64,000 nucleotides of DNA. Origin: JAJDZL01 sp965221175 (GTDB taxonomy: Bacteria; Pseudomonadota; Gammaproteobacteria; Arenicellales; JAJDZL01). The first letter of the stretch is position 1, and each line of letters begins with the position of its first letter. The notes under the pieces are model-generated. The model saw nothing but the letters and a program-made list of their open reading frames with translations. It was not told the DNA's origin and ran no database searches. Location of the stretch: the NCBI GenBank assembly GCA_965221175.1, contig OZ244867.1, forward strand, positions 1-64,000. Direction: 5' to 3'. Of this stretch, positions 18,759 to 28,737 are shown one piece after another. The position numbers were made by a program, and so were the translations under genes.

Positions 18759-19015
18759 CACTGAATATTCGCAAACAATGTAACTATTTTCCTCAACCTG
18801 ACAGGCATTCGACCTGCCATTCCAGTTTCCAGCCATCCATTGTCTCGTTCTACAAAATCGCCGCGGCGACGACTCCAAATTTGCCTTGATGACTTGTGAA
18901 AGCTAGAGAGGTTCATTGAACACACTACAGCACGACTATCCTGATGCAATGTAGGCAAGATTATTGAACTCAATGGGTAACCGGTTGTTTGCGCTTGAAG
19001 CCAGCCTCAATTCCA

Positions 19016-19440
19016 AACACATTCAATTGACAGGACAAATACGGTATTAAATGAACTGTATCCGTAATTGTGATTATCCAGCCAAAGGATAGATTCGATA
19101 ATCTTGGCGTAACCACTCGCCAGCAGGCGTGGATAGTTCGCTTGTCGACCGAGGCTGACGATGAATGTGCGATTTTGACCTTTGCGCCACACACATATGG
19201 AGTGCCTACCTTTGCGTCTTCCAAACCTATGCCGAGGTGTATGCCAGAGATTCGACAAAGCCCGTCAGCCATCAGCGTTGTTTACAAATCAGGATCCAGT
19301 TTCATCGACACCGTGGCAGCTGGCGCTTCTATGTGAAAACAATCAATGGCATTCTTGATCGTGTTTTTGATGGTCACTCGACGTGCATACCGGTCAATCA
19401 GCTTGATGAGATTGGTTCCTCCCACAGTGTTTTCCAATCT
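19016..19440 (-). pseudogene. C-terminal remnant of an IS4-like DDE transposase, copy 2
   Basis: LIDRYARRVTIKNTIKNAID, CFHIEAPAATVSMKL, TTLMADGLCRISG match the remnant at 13735-14150 in the opposite orientation. It is broken by frameshifts and joined upstream to an unrelated IS481-like integrase fragment in an open frame, so the apparent long protein there (19282-20148) is a chimera of two dead transposases. Confidence 0.65.
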
Positions 19441-19539
19441 AGAAATGAGTTTGAAACTAAGCCTCTTCAAAAAAATATTATTCAACCGCAAGCAAAAATA
19501 TTGAGCGCGCCAAATCAGTCTGTGAGTTGAAAAATAGGG

Positions 19540-20225
19540 ACTATATACCTGTGCTCTTTTTCCTTTAAGCTTGAGTCCGTTGCAGTTCGTCGATTGAAAA
19601 AATAATTTCTTCCGTGCCGACCGTAAACGGTCGGCAGCTTCATTATTGCTGTACTGAGCCGCAAACGCATCGAGAGTTTCAATCGTCACGCTCGCTTTCA
19701 AATTTTGCTCCGCATCCGACAGCGACTTCAGCTTTTTATAGGGCGTCTGAACATCCTCATAGCGATAACACCGGCACTGTCGTTCCCGCTCATCAAGCTC
19801 CACTTGTGCAAACAGGCACGGCCGGTGATAATTCACATACCGGTTCAGATGCCGACGATGGAACTCGTTCAGCGTCGCCGCACACTGCCGGGGAATGTGT
19901 GCGTGTCCGAGCAGTTTCCGCAACACATGACCATTCTTGCATTTCACCAGTGCAATGTCGTTGCTACGCCTGGCTTGGGATTTGGTAAATTCAATGCGAA
20001 GTTTCTCCAGCAGTTCAGCCACCCGGTGGTTTACATATTCACTGACGTTGTCGCTGTAAAAACCAGCAACCTCAAACGGCAATATGTCAAACAGCTGCTG
20101 CAGCGCCGGGATTAGATATAGTTCCGAGATTCTCTCCACCGAAACCACCGCTTAAAACTGCGTGATCTGGTCTACTGCATTGATATGGTGCACACCTTTG
20201 TGTCCGTCTCAGTCACCCTGATGCG
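19540..20225 (-). pseudogene. IS481-like integrase-core transposase remnant, C-terminal part
   Basis: The frame has VHHINAVDQITQF, stop, AVVSVERISELYLIPALQQL, FYSDNVSEYVNHRVAELLEKL, NEFHRRHLNRYVNYHRPCLF and ADRLRSARKKLFFQ. This is the second half of a DDE integrase (the FHSDNGSEY motif is degraded to FYSDNVSEY). The N-terminal half is missing. Related fragments occur at 35110-35300 (N-terminal region) and 44850-45650, so the same element type once inserted at least three times. Confidence 0.7.
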
Positions 20226-20534
20226 AGGGCAAAATTATGCTTTCACCATCATTGATTTATTCAGAAAATAGCAATGGCGGCCAAGGAAGATGAATTGATC
20301 TTGGGGTTCGACTCCAAGCGTATCGAAAATTCAAGAAAAAGAGAAAGTTCAACTCGAAGCAGTTGCGAAAAAGCAGGCAAACTATCTAAATATTTATTGT
20401 GTCAACATTGCACTAACTCAACATCACGGTCTGCCAAAGCGTAATTATTGCAAACATGCTCATTGTGCGCAGCAACGATTCGGTTAACTGATGTTTAGTT
20501 TATAAAAAGACACTCTGTATAATTTCGTCGTACT
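20226..20534. other. Leader region of the glycosyltransferase cluster
   Basis: About 310 bases between the transposase remnant and the first GT25 gene. It should contain the cluster promoter. No ORF with protein-like composition and no clear hairpin are seen. Confidence 0.35.
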
Positions 20535-21302
20535 ATGACTTGGCCGTCTTACTTAATAAATCTCGAAGAAAATGTTGTACGACGAAACAATTCGATACGG
20601 CAACTAAAAGACTTGGGCTTAGAATGGTATCGTATTGATGCTGTAAACGGTTGGAAACTTTCTGAGAGAGATATTGAAAAATTCTACAGCACAAAAGCCA
20701 ATCGCTACCAAGCCAAATCCCCTCTAACAGCTCCAGAAATCGGGTGTTACATTAGCCATCTAAAGGCATGGCAAAGAATCGCATCTGGAAATTCAGCGGG
20801 CGGTTTCATATTCGAGGATGATTTTCTTGCCACAGCAGAATTACGTAACGTTCTCGCTGAAATTAGCGACGAGGGTGGATCGACTTGGGATATGATCAAA
20901 CTCTTTTCCCTGGACAATTCACCCCACACTATAACCCGCCAACCTTTGGGACAACAACACGAAATTGTAATTCCGTACAGTGTGCCTTCCTGCATGCTTG
21001 GTTACGGCGTGACAGTTGCAGCAGCGGCTCGTCTAGCAGATCATACAATTCCGTTCTTTCGTCCGGTGGATGAAGATTTGAAATTTTTCTGGGAAACAGG
21101 AATACGAGTGTCACTTGTACTGCCGTGCCCCATAACTGTCGGGGTCCAACGAACCTTTACGGGAACAATCGGAGACGAGCGAAGAAGCAAGAATGTTGAA
21201 CCGTTTCTGAAAAGGTTCAGTTATGCTCTAAGTAACGTAAAGTATCAATTGCGATACAAATCAAAACTACACTTCCACCGCAACAAGTGGATCAAACAGT
21301 GA
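20535..21302 (+). CDS. GT25-family (LPS biosynthesis) glycosyltransferase
   Basis: A 255-residue cytoplasmic glycosyltransferase of family 25, which adds hexoses to lipooligosaccharide or surface glycans. Signatures seen: SYLINLEENVVRRNNSIRQL at the N-terminus, TAPEIGCYISHLKAWQRI (~66-83), FIFEDDFLA with the EDD motif (~92-100), and RPVDEDLKFFWE. The start ATG is clear. It overlaps the following GT4 gene by 16 bases, so it is the first gene of a coupled three-gene run. Confidence 0.85.
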   Translation: MTWPSYLINLEENVVRRNNSIRQLKDLGLEWYRIDAVNGWKLSERDIEKFYSTKANRYQAKSPLTAPEIGCYISHLKAWQRIASGNSAGGFIFEDDFLATAELRNVLAEISDEGGSTWDMIKLFSLDNSPHTITRQPLGQQHEIVIPYSVPSCMLGYGVTVAAAARLADHTIPFFRPVDEDLKFFWETGIRVSLVLPCPITVGVQRTFTGTIGDERRSKNVEPFLKRFSYALSNVKYQLRYKSKLHFHRNKWIKQ

Positions 21303-22378
21303 ACGCAGACGATATTCGAATTTTACACCTACACTTTGGCAAAGAAGGCGGTCGGGAACGTTTTCTGGTGAATCTGTCTAGTGCGTTGAGTACACGTGGC
21401 GTAAAACAATACTTCATTATACGACCTGGCCGATCATGGGAAACAGATGTCTCAAAACTCGGGCCAGTTCTGTTAAATAATAATAGGCAATTGACTCCTT
21501 CAGGGTGGTTTTTGCACTGGAAGTTGCGTCGAATTATTCGTGACTGGCAGCCAACAGCTATTATGGCTTGGGCCAATCGTGCCGCTCGCCTGATTCCAAA
21601 TGTTGACCTCCCGCTAAAATTTGTGCGATTGGGTGATTATCCTTGGCACATAAAACATTACGGAAATTGCGATTTCGTAGTGGGCAATGTACCAGGAATA
21701 GAGCAGAGGTTACGGGATTTGGGATGGACTCGTCCGGTAGTGACTATTACTAATTTCCCTAGTGAACAAGTTGTCGTTCCGGCAAAGCGTGCTGACCTAG
21801 ATACACCTGAAGACGCTTTCCTAATTGCTTCAGCCGGACGATTCGTACGACGCAAAGGATTTGACAGCCTTATTCGAGTCGTAGCGGAAATTCCCAATGC
21901 CTGGTTATGGCTAGTTGGCGATGGCGAACAACGAGTCGAACTTGTAAAACAGGTCAGCAAGATTGGAATAGCCGAACGAACGCGTTTCATTGGTTGGAAT
22001 CGAGACCCTATGAACTATATAGCAGCGTCTAACGTGTTTGTCATGCCATCACGACATGAGCCTCTAGGAAACGTGGTGCTTGAAGCTTGGAGGACAGGTA
22101 TCCCGGTTGTTGCGACACGTTGTGAAGGCCCCAGTTGGTTTATGACAGATGGCCAAAATGGTTTAATGGCGGATATCGACGATGTGGGAGCAATTACAAA
22201 TGCCGTTAACAGAATTCGTTTTAATCCGGCATTTGCACAGAAACTGGTGCAAGGTGGTTACAATCAAATTGCTGAGCAATTTTCCCGAGACCGTGTCGTT
22301 GATCAATACTTGGACTTGCTAAGTCCTGGACAAGAAACGATTCACGAGACGTTCATCTCAAGAAAATACGAAACTTGA
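21287..22378 (+). CDS. GT4-family glycosyltransferase
   Basis: A 363-residue retaining GT-B glycosyltransferase. The C-terminal domain has AGRFVRRKGFDSLI, WLWLVGDGEQR, and the nucleotide-sugar motif SRHEPLGNVVLEAW (Glu-x7-Glu), followed by GIPVVATRCEGP. The N-terminal acceptor domain begins ILHLHFGKEGGRERFLVNL. The protein starts inside the end of the GT25 gene, and its stop overlaps the TTG start of the next gene (TTGA), so translation is likely coupled. Acceptor and sugar are unknown. Confidence 0.85.
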   Translation: MDQTVNADDIRILHLHFGKEGGRERFLVNLSSALSTRGVKQYFIIRPGRSWETDVSKLGPVLLNNNRQLTPSGWFLHWKLRRIIRDWQPTAIMAWANRAARLIPNVDLPLKFVRLGDYPWHIKHYGNCDFVVGNVPGIEQRLRDLGWTRPVVTITNFPSEQVVVPAKRADLDTPEDAFLIASAGRFVRRKGFDSLIRVVAEIPNAWLWLVGDGEQRVELVKQVSKIGIAERTRFIGWNRDPMNYIAASNVFVMPSRHEPLGNVVLEAWRTGIPVVATRCEGPSWFMTDGQNGLMADIDDVGAITNAVNRIRFNPAFAQKLVQGGYNQIAEQFSRDRVVDQYLDLLSPGQETIHETFISRKYET

Positions 22379-23169
22379 AGATTCTTGTTATAAATGTCGC
22401 TGAGGAATCCGGTCGTCTAAAATTTCAGGAAGCGCAAATGGACGCTCTTGGGTTGGCTTGGGAACGTGTTGAAGCAGTCACACCGCGCACCTTGTCGCCT
22501 CCCGCATCCAATCCACTCTGGCATCGCTGGCAACGCCCGATTCTCCCCACGGAAATGGCACTTACTGCTTCACACATGGTTACTTGGCATCGGGTTATAT
22601 ACGATGAAAATCCTTGTCTTATTTTAGAGGACGATGCCTTTCTATCCAGCGAAACACCTGCAGTACTGGACTTACTTTCAAACCAGTCGGACTTAGAGCA
22701 TGTGACACTTGAGAATCGACGACGTCGAAAAATAGTTGTACGTCAACGCGACACTAAAGGACGCCCTATTCGGCGCCTAGTCCAAGATCGAGCTGGGGCT
22801 GCAGCTTATGTTCTGTGGCCTAAAGGTGCAAGAAAACTTTTAGAAATAGGAGGGACTAGTCCTGGACCTGCTGACGCGATGATCAGTGATTGCAGTTTAC
22901 TAAATTCATGGCAGGCTTGGCCAGCACTTTCAATTCAACTAGAACATTGTATACACTACGGATTGACGCCTCCCTATGTAACGAATACCACTGTTCACCA
23001 GAGCATCCCTATTGATCGTCGTGTGTATCCAAGTTTGAAACGGTTCGGATTTCGATTTCGACGCTTTCGCGCTCAGATTGAAATGGGTATGCGCCTACTT
23101 GTAAACTTTCCCATCACGGAGAAAACAATGATTCCAATATCCGAAGAATGGCCGACCGTAGAACTATGA
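22375..23169 (+). CDS. GT25-like glycosyltransferase
   Basis: A 264-residue second GT25-type enzyme. MKILVINVAEESGRLKFQEA replaces the classic VINL..R motif; LPTEMALTASHMVTWHRVI, LILEDDAFLSSE (EDD) and GAAAYVLWPKGARKLLE follow the family order. The start is TTG overlapping the preceding TGA, an unusual but consistent choice because no ATG occurs before the conserved N-terminus. It ends the first glycosyltransferase operon. Confidence 0.78.
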   Translation: MKILVINVAEESGRLKFQEAQMDALGLAWERVEAVTPRTLSPPASNPLWHRWQRPILPTEMALTASHMVTWHRVIYDENPCLILEDDAFLSSETPAVLDLLSNQSDLEHVTLENRRRRKIVVRQRDTKGRPIRRLVQDRAGAAAYVLWPKGARKLLEIGGTSPGPADAMISDCSLLNSWQAWPALSIQLEHCIHYGLTPPYVTNTTVHQSIPIDRRVYPSLKRFGFRFRRFRAQIEMGMRLLVNFPITEKTMIPISEEWPTVEL

Positions 23170-23506
23170 ATGAAAGAGATTTTCGTATAGAAAATGTGTG
23201 ACATGATTTTTACTCATCACAGATATATTGAAACACTAGTGTCCCAACGTAAAATAGAATAAATTTAATTGCTTAGGGTATTTATTCCTAGTCGAAGTGT
23301 GGGCGTTTTTTCGAACACAATCAAGCTCAATATCTGCAAAATTGTTGATATCGCAGTCGAAATTCAGAATACCTGATCTACACCTTTTTGTATCATGAGT
23401 GAGGCATATAATTCTAAATATATCAATAAATTAGGCTTCAATATTTAGAGACATTGAACCCCGAAATTTTAATTAAATTCTTTGCAAACCGCAAAGGAAG
23501 CAATAA
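23170..23506. other. Intergenic region, promoter for the next glycosyltransferase
   Basis: About 340 AT-rich bases. No ORF and no strong hairpin. A ribosome site GGAAG lies before the ATG at 23507. Confidence 0.35.
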
Positions 23507-24625
23507 ATGTTGGGATGCTTCGAGAGACCGAAAAGTGCAATGAAGAAGTTCAAATTATCTAATGGCAGTCCAAGTATTGTAGTTTTTAATCTTCATAGGA
23601 GATTTACTGGAATCTCGGCAACGATTAAGTCAATAGTCCCTCATCAAAGAAGAGAGTTGGATATCGCCATTGTTGACATCGGACATTTGGAACTAGGGGG
23701 TGAATACTCAATTATCGATATTGCTACTTTGGGCTTCACAAACTCGGATTTGGGAAAGTTTCGTGTTTGGCATGCGCGACGAGATATAGACATGATTTTG
23801 GGAATTCTGTTACGTGATATTTTCCGCCAACGGTGGCGAGTTGTGTTCACGTCTGCCGCAAATAGGCGGCCGGGGAGGGCATTGAGATGGTTGATTAACA
23901 AAATGGATGCCGTAATCGTGACATCGGAACACAACATCCAATTTCTTGATTGGTACAGTGCAATAATTCAGCATGGTGTGGATACGGAAATTTTTAAGCC
24001 AGAAAAAATCTACGGAAAAGCAGCAACAGATCTAGGAGGCTCGACAATTGGATTTGTCGGTCGGATTCGCCCACTGAAAGGTGCAGATTTGTTTGTGGAA
24101 GCCATGATTCAGATTATTCGAGAATATCCAGATTGTAGTGCCGTTCTGGCGGGATTATGTCGCCCAGAATTTTCTGAATTTGAAAAAAAATTGCGAGACC
24201 GAATCAAGAGTGTTAATCTGGAGAAGCGGATAGTTTTTTTGGGTGAACTAAAGAGAACGGCTTTAATCCATTTATACCGTCAAATGGATATATGTGTTAC
24301 ACCGTCACGTGTTGAAGGATTTGGACTGGTTCCACTTGAAGCATTGGCGTGCGGCACTCCAGTGGTTACGTCTGACACCGGTGCTTGGCCCTGGATAGTT
24401 AATTCGGAAGTCGGCGGTGTCGTAAGAGCAGGAGATTTAGAGAGTTTAACGGAAGAAATTCGACTATTGCTCTCGAACCGTGTACGGCTTAGGAAGATGA
24501 GAGTTGCAGCGCGGCAACGAGTTGTTATGCAATATTCGATAGAAGGCGAAGCAAACGCACTGAACCGTTTGTATCGACAGTTAATGTCAGGTCGTCCGAT
24601 TGAACGGATTACCGTAGGAGGCTAG
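23507..24625 (+). CDS. GT4-family glycosyltransferase
   Basis: A 372-residue GT-B enzyme. Seen are GFVGRIRPLKGADLFVEAM, VFLGELKRTALIHLYRQMD, and SRVEGFGLVPLEALACGTPVVTSDTGA with the Glu-x7-Glu motif. The N-terminal domain has a QHGVDTEIF hinge just before the C-terminal domain. The overall pattern is that of LPS core mannosyl/glucosyltransferases, but the substrate cannot be given. An alternative start is the ATG at 23540 (MKKFKLS). It stands alone, converging on the next minus-strand gene. Confidence 0.85.
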   Translation: MLGCFERPKSAMKKFKLSNGSPSIVVFNLHRRFTGISATIKSIVPHQRRELDIAIVDIGHLELGGEYSIIDIATLGFTNSDLGKFRVWHARRDIDMILGILLRDIFRQRWRVVFTSAANRRPGRALRWLINKMDAVIVTSEHNIQFLDWYSAIIQHGVDTEIFKPEKIYGKAATDLGGSTIGFVGRIRPLKGADLFVEAMIQIIREYPDCSAVLAGLCRPEFSEFEKKLRDRIKSVNLEKRIVFLGELKRTALIHLYRQMDICVTPSRVEGFGLVPLEALACGTPVVTSDTGAWPWIVNSEVGGVVRAGDLESLTEEIRLLLSNRVRLRKMRVAARQRVVMQYSIEGEANALNRLYRQLMSGRPIERITVGG

Positions 24626-24736
24626 TCTTGGGTAAATATTCACAAAAACGGTGATCACATTCACTGATTGTTTCCAATTTTACAAACCGTCTCCGAGTTC
24701 AATTTGAGCTTCTATCAAGTCTTAGCGGATGTAGTT

Positions 24737-25765
24737 TCAAACCAAATTGTCTATGCTAATAAGAAATTCGCTATGGTTAACGACAATACGCTTCCGATAT
24801 CGTTTTAGATTCTTTTCATATTCGTTTATAAAATTTCTTTCTCCGAGACCTTCACTCACTACAACACCTTCTTTGCACTGCCCAATCAAACTTTCCCAAT
24901 GATTTAGCTCCGTTTCAATGTTTCGAAAAAGTTGAATAGGTTCAAAATCCTTTCGGCTAGCATCAACAATGTCGCTAGTTTGCGCACGAAAATTGGCAAC
25001 CAACCAATATATATCATCCAAATCGATGCGAGAATTGTACCATTCAGGTCCATACTTTTTCGATAATCTGTTTGTACTTTTCAAAATCTTAAATTCAAAT
25101 TCGTGCTGATCTAGACTTAGTTTGCTAGACAGTCGATCAAATGTTAGGAAAGGAATATGAAAAAGTGGTTCCTCAACTTGTATTTTTTTAACTAACAATT
25201 TTCCAAGCAAACGGTTGCCGTATGCAAAAAAAATAGCGGAATGGTTTCCATGAGTTAAATATAAATTTTTTCCACTCCAGTTTCTAATTGCTCCAGTGTT
25301 GTATCCTAATTTCTTGACCTTTGATTTGCTGAGTTGAAAATCAATTATGCTGCCAGATTCAATTCTCGAATCGCTGCGGCCATCTTTGAGTATGCCGTTT
25401 CTCCATCTAAAGGAGATACATTGGGCGTTTTTATACTTGCATAAAAATTGGTGTATTTGTTTCTTGTTTTGAAACGGCAAAAATTCGTCAATATCCAAAA
25501 CAAATATCCAGTCAAACTTATTTTCAGCATTTATGTCATTTAGCAATGCATTGATATTTATATCCATGCGATATGTGAAAATTGTAGATCTAAAAACGGT
25601 CACTCTATCGCAAGATAAGCGGCGATAGTCTTTGCGTGAATTGTGGTCAATGAGAAACACATGATTCACAATACGTAGATGGTATGCCAGAAACGCAGGT
25701 AAATAATTCGGCGAATCGTGAAATTGGCAAATAATACAAGAAGTCTGGATATTATTTTTTTGCAT
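24737..25765 (-). CDS. GT2-like glycosyltransferase (Glyco_tranf_2_4 / GT92 type)
   Basis: A 342-residue protein. It begins with TSCIICQFHDSPNYLPAFLAYHLR, the 'r.E..yl.ewl.yH' start of this group, then HVFLIDHNS, FDWIFVLDIDEFL (the DxDE metal site) and a late H in LYLTHGNHSA. It is a predicted GT-A enzyme acting on surface glycans. No TM segments. It is strongly AT-rich, like its neighbours, and is transcribed on its own or with the gene at 25969. Confidence 0.75.
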   Translation of the reverse strand: MQKNNIQTSCIICQFHDSPNYLPAFLAYHLRIVNHVFLIDHNSRKDYRRLSCDRVTVFRSTIFTYRMDININALLNDINAENKFDWIFVLDIDEFLPFQNKKQIHQFLCKYKNAQCISFRWRNGILKDGRSDSRIESGSIIDFQLSKSKVKKLGYNTGAIRNWSGKNLYLTHGNHSAIFFAYGNRLLGKLLVKKIQVEEPLFHIPFLTFDRLSSKLSLDQHEFEFKILKSTNRLSKKYGPEWYNSRIDLDDIYWLVANFRAQTSDIVDASRKDFEPIQLFRNIETELNHWESLIGQCKEGVVVSEGLGERNFINEYEKNLKRYRKRIVVNHSEFLISIDNLV

Positions 25766-25968
25766 ACTGATGAATGTTCCTAAATTAATTTCCTAAATAG
25801 TGCGAGAGTTTGCCGCTAGAAGAATAATATTTTGTAAGTGTTTGGTTAGCTCATGACAGAAAAAATACGGTGGTTTTCGTCGAATTCTTTGTGATGAAGC
25901 TTAAAGCCCAAATTTCAACGGGAAACTCTCGGACAGAATCATAGAGTCAATCTACCAGAATACGCAGT

Positions 25969-26718
25969 TTAAGGCTTGATACCGATGAATTCTCCCTTTT
26001 TGGGGTGAAAAATTGGAACATTCGCAGTTGCTAGATATTCATCGACAGCTTTTTTGCTCCCTGACCATGTGTGATAATCGTCAACGATCAATACACCTTT
26101 TGAAACCAAACGTGGAAACAGGTGAATCATTTCATGCTTGGTCGATTCGTACCAGTCCGTATCCAAACGCAGAATCGCTATTTCGTCGGGTAAGGTCCCT
26201 GGTATTGTCTCTTCAACTTTTCCCTCGACGAATTTGAATTGATTAAAGTCGTATTGAATAGTGGCTAAGTTTTGTCTGACTTCATCCAGACTAGCTCGGC
26301 ACCAATCCGATGAATCGGGGCCAGTTTGAAGTAAACGAAATTTCTCTTGAGGACTGCTAGACTTCCCCAAGCGACTATCATGTTCTGAGGGTTTTGGCAT
26401 ACCGCAAAATGTATCGTACAGATAAAAGGTTCGATCAGTAACACCAAGTTGCTCTAGGGTTAGAGCTGCAGCCATTATTGCGCCACCACGCCAAACGCCA
26501 CACTCGACGATAGCACCAGGAATTTGCCATCGATTCACATAACGTACTGCTTCGATGAACGAGTAAAGTTTATTGAACGAAATCATGGTGTAATCATGCA
26601 CTTTCAAAATGATTTCTCGTATGTCTTCGTCGTAGTTTGAAATCCTTTTTTGTACGCGTCGCTTTCGTCGATGAACCTGCAAGAAATTAGCGAAAATTCT
26701 TAACTGAGAATTATTCAT
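25969..26718 (-). CDS. TylF/macrocin O-methyltransferase-type protein
   Basis: A 249-residue class I SAM-dependent methyltransferase that modifies sugar hydroxyls. The SAM-binding GAIVECGVWRGGAIMAA (~66-82), FYLYDTFCGMPKP, ILRLDTDWYESTKHEMIHLFP and GVLIVDDYHTWSGSKKAVDEYL (metal-binding Asp pairs) are those of TylF/MycE enzymes. It probably O-methylates a residue of the glycan built by the neighbouring transferases. Confidence 0.85.
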   Translation of the reverse strand: MNNSQLRIFANFLQVHRRKRRVQKRISNYDEDIREIILKVHDYTMISFNKLYSFIEAVRYVNRWQIPGAIVECGVWRGGAIMAAALTLEQLGVTDRTFYLYDTFCGMPKPSEHDSRLGKSSSPQEKFRLLQTGPDSSDWCRASLDEVRQNLATIQYDFNQFKFVEGKVEETIPGTLPDEIAILRLDTDWYESTKHEMIHLFPRLVSKGVLIVDDYHTWSGSKKAVDEYLATANVPIFHPKKGEFIGIKP

Positions 26719-27040
26719 AATTCAATTTTTTAATTTTGAAATTCACTGACTTCAACTTTGCTTAAATTCATGAAAATAATGGACGGAAATATTTCTAGTT
26801 AACATTGAGGTGATAACAATTAATGTAACCGTTCGACCAAGCTGTGAAATTCCTCATTGAGTCAATCTGATTGTTATATTGCACTTTTCGATCTTTGCCA
26901 CTATCAATTGAAGCTGTGATTCCGTCGATTAAATATCAAACTTTTCCAATCAAGTGTGTAAAGTATTAGTGTATTTCATGCTGGATTGGTATTAAGATGA
27001 ATATGGAATTTAGATCAGATGAAGTTGCAGACCACAGAAT
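26719..27040. other. AT-rich intergenic stretch
   Basis: About 320 bases upstream of the methyltransferase gene. It carries no recognisable ORF or RNA. Likely promoter for the minus-strand gene. Confidence 0.3.
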
Positions 27041-27202
27041 ATGACACATCTAAGACGTTTTGCGGTCAGCATATTACATGCCAGAAGAGTCAAGCGGTTT
27101 GCCGCTGAAATGATGAAGCGATTCATATTGAATAGCCGAACCATAATTGACAATCTGAAAGTGTCAAAAAGTGCAATTTCAAACTCCAAACAAAATTACT
27201 AA
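27041..27202 (+). pseudogene. Possible ISAs1-like transposase C-terminal remnant
   Basis: A 53-codon frame reads MTHLRRFAVSILHARRVKRF, then AAEMMKRFILNSRTIIDNL. The pattern 'hlRR.A..il.......aemmrrl..n.r...d.L' resembles the extreme C-terminus of ISAs1-type DDE transposases. There is no upstream coding continuation. Short, so only a tentative call. Confidence 0.3.
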
Positions 27203-27332
27203 ATTGACGTAGCGTGAATATTCCTTACCCTAGGTATTGGATGACTTGACTGCGTCGGCAGAACGGTTTCAGGAAACACATAGTAATAATTTTTTTCACA
27301 GCAAACAAGATTAAATAAGCAAGATTCCTCAC

Positions 27333-28619
27333 ATGACGAATTTACGTGAAATTGATAATAAGAATCATATTTCAATAATTATCGATAACATGAATGGCGG
27401 TGGAGCTGAACGAGTATGCATCGAACTCGTTCGTTATCTACTCAAACATTCCTACACTGTAGACTTAATTCTTTGTGACTTCCACGGCGAATTACTCCGA
27501 GAAATTCCACTCAAAGTCAATTTGTTTGTAATTGACGAAATGTTCGATAAAAAAGGAAATGTACCAAATCAATGTTCAATTTCTTATGAAGATATCCAAT
27601 GGATAAATCCAAAAGAAACGATCAGTTACCAACAATTTTTTCGTCATTTTGTTTTATCTTGGCCTTACTGGCCTAAGAAAATTCCTAGAAGAAAGTATCG
27701 GCGTATTGTTAGATCGGTTGCAATGGCAAAATATTTTGTTAATCGAAAACCAAATTTAATTTTAGCGATACTACCAGCGTCGTACTATTACGCACTTATG
27801 GGCCTTAAGATTGGAAACATCTCAATACCCATAATTTGCTCAATTCGCAATACTATAAAATTTACAAAAAGGTTTTTACTGCAGAGAACCTACAAAAAGC
27901 TACTGCGTCATTCTGATTGGGTTCATACAGTATCTAGCGGAATTGCAAATGAGGTATCAACACTACGATACTTTCCCGAAGAGAAAATAACCACTATCTT
28001 TAACCCGTCGTGCCGACCACAAATCTCCCAATTAGCCAAACTTCCGACTAAACATCCTTGGGTAGAAAGTAAACATGATCACAGTTACAAATTCATATTG
28101 GCAGTTGGCAGGCTTGCGAAACAGAAGAACTATTCTCTTCTTATTAACGCATTTGCACGAATCGTACCCGAGATCAATGCCAAGTTGATAATCTTGGGTG
28201 AAGGTTACGAACGTAAACATCTTGAAAATTTAGTAAATCGAATGAATCTATCCAATCACGTATCAATGCCTGGTTGGGTAAAAAACCCATATTCCTTTAT
28301 GAACCAAGCCGATGTGTTTGTTTCATCTTCTGACTTCGAAGGTCATAGTAATGTACTCATTGAGGCTCTGTATTGTGGCTGTAATATTGTTGCAACAAAC
28401 TGTCCTCAAGGGTCATCCGAAATTTTGGGTGATGGTCGTTGGGGTATTTTGGTACCGTGTAACGATAGGAGAGCACTAACTAAAGCAATTTTGGAATCGC
28501 TAAATTCTAAGCCCAATCGTGAGTTGTTAATAAAACGTGCAATGGAATTTACTCCCAATAGGATATTTCCTCAGTATGAAAACTTGATAAACGCCGTCAT
28601 AAGAAAACAATACCCTTAA
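27333..28619 (+). CDS. GT4-family glycosyltransferase
   Basis: A 428-residue GT-B enzyme with the N-terminal glycine motif NMNGGGAERVCIELVRYL, then LAVGRLAKQKNYSLLINAF, LIILGEGYERKHLENLV, MPGWVKNPYSFMNQADVFVSSSDFEGHSNVLIEAL (Glu-x7-Glu at its end). It is a clear paralogue of the minus-strand gene at 33486-34829: both have SMNGGGAE/NMNGGGAE, MPGWV.NPYSFM and GRWG.LVP. The two bracket the ATP-grasp genes. Confidence 0.88.
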   Translation: MTNLREIDNKNHISIIIDNMNGGGAERVCIELVRYLLKHSYTVDLILCDFHGELLREIPLKVNLFVIDEMFDKKGNVPNQCSISYEDIQWINPKETISYQQFFRHFVLSWPYWPKKIPRRKYRRIVRSVAMAKYFVNRKPNLILAILPASYYYALMGLKIGNISIPIICSIRNTIKFTKRFLLQRTYKKLLRHSDWVHTVSSGIANEVSTLRYFPEEKITTIFNPSCRPQISQLAKLPTKHPWVESKHDHSYKFILAVGRLAKQKNYSLLINAFARIVPEINAKLIILGEGYERKHLENLVNRMNLSNHVSMPGWVKNPYSFMNQADVFVSSSDFEGHSNVLIEALYCGCNIVATNCPQGSSEILGDGRWGILVPCNDRRALTKAILESLNSKPNRELLIKRAMEFTPNRIFPQYENLINAVIRKQYP

Positions 28620-28737
28620 TTAAACAGAGAAATGACTATCGAAAACTAATATTGGTGTGCTAAAGGAGAAAGAGATTTAATCAAATATAGCGAGCGATAA
28701 ATGCGCTAAAAACTGAAGTGATTCCCTTGAGAATTTT

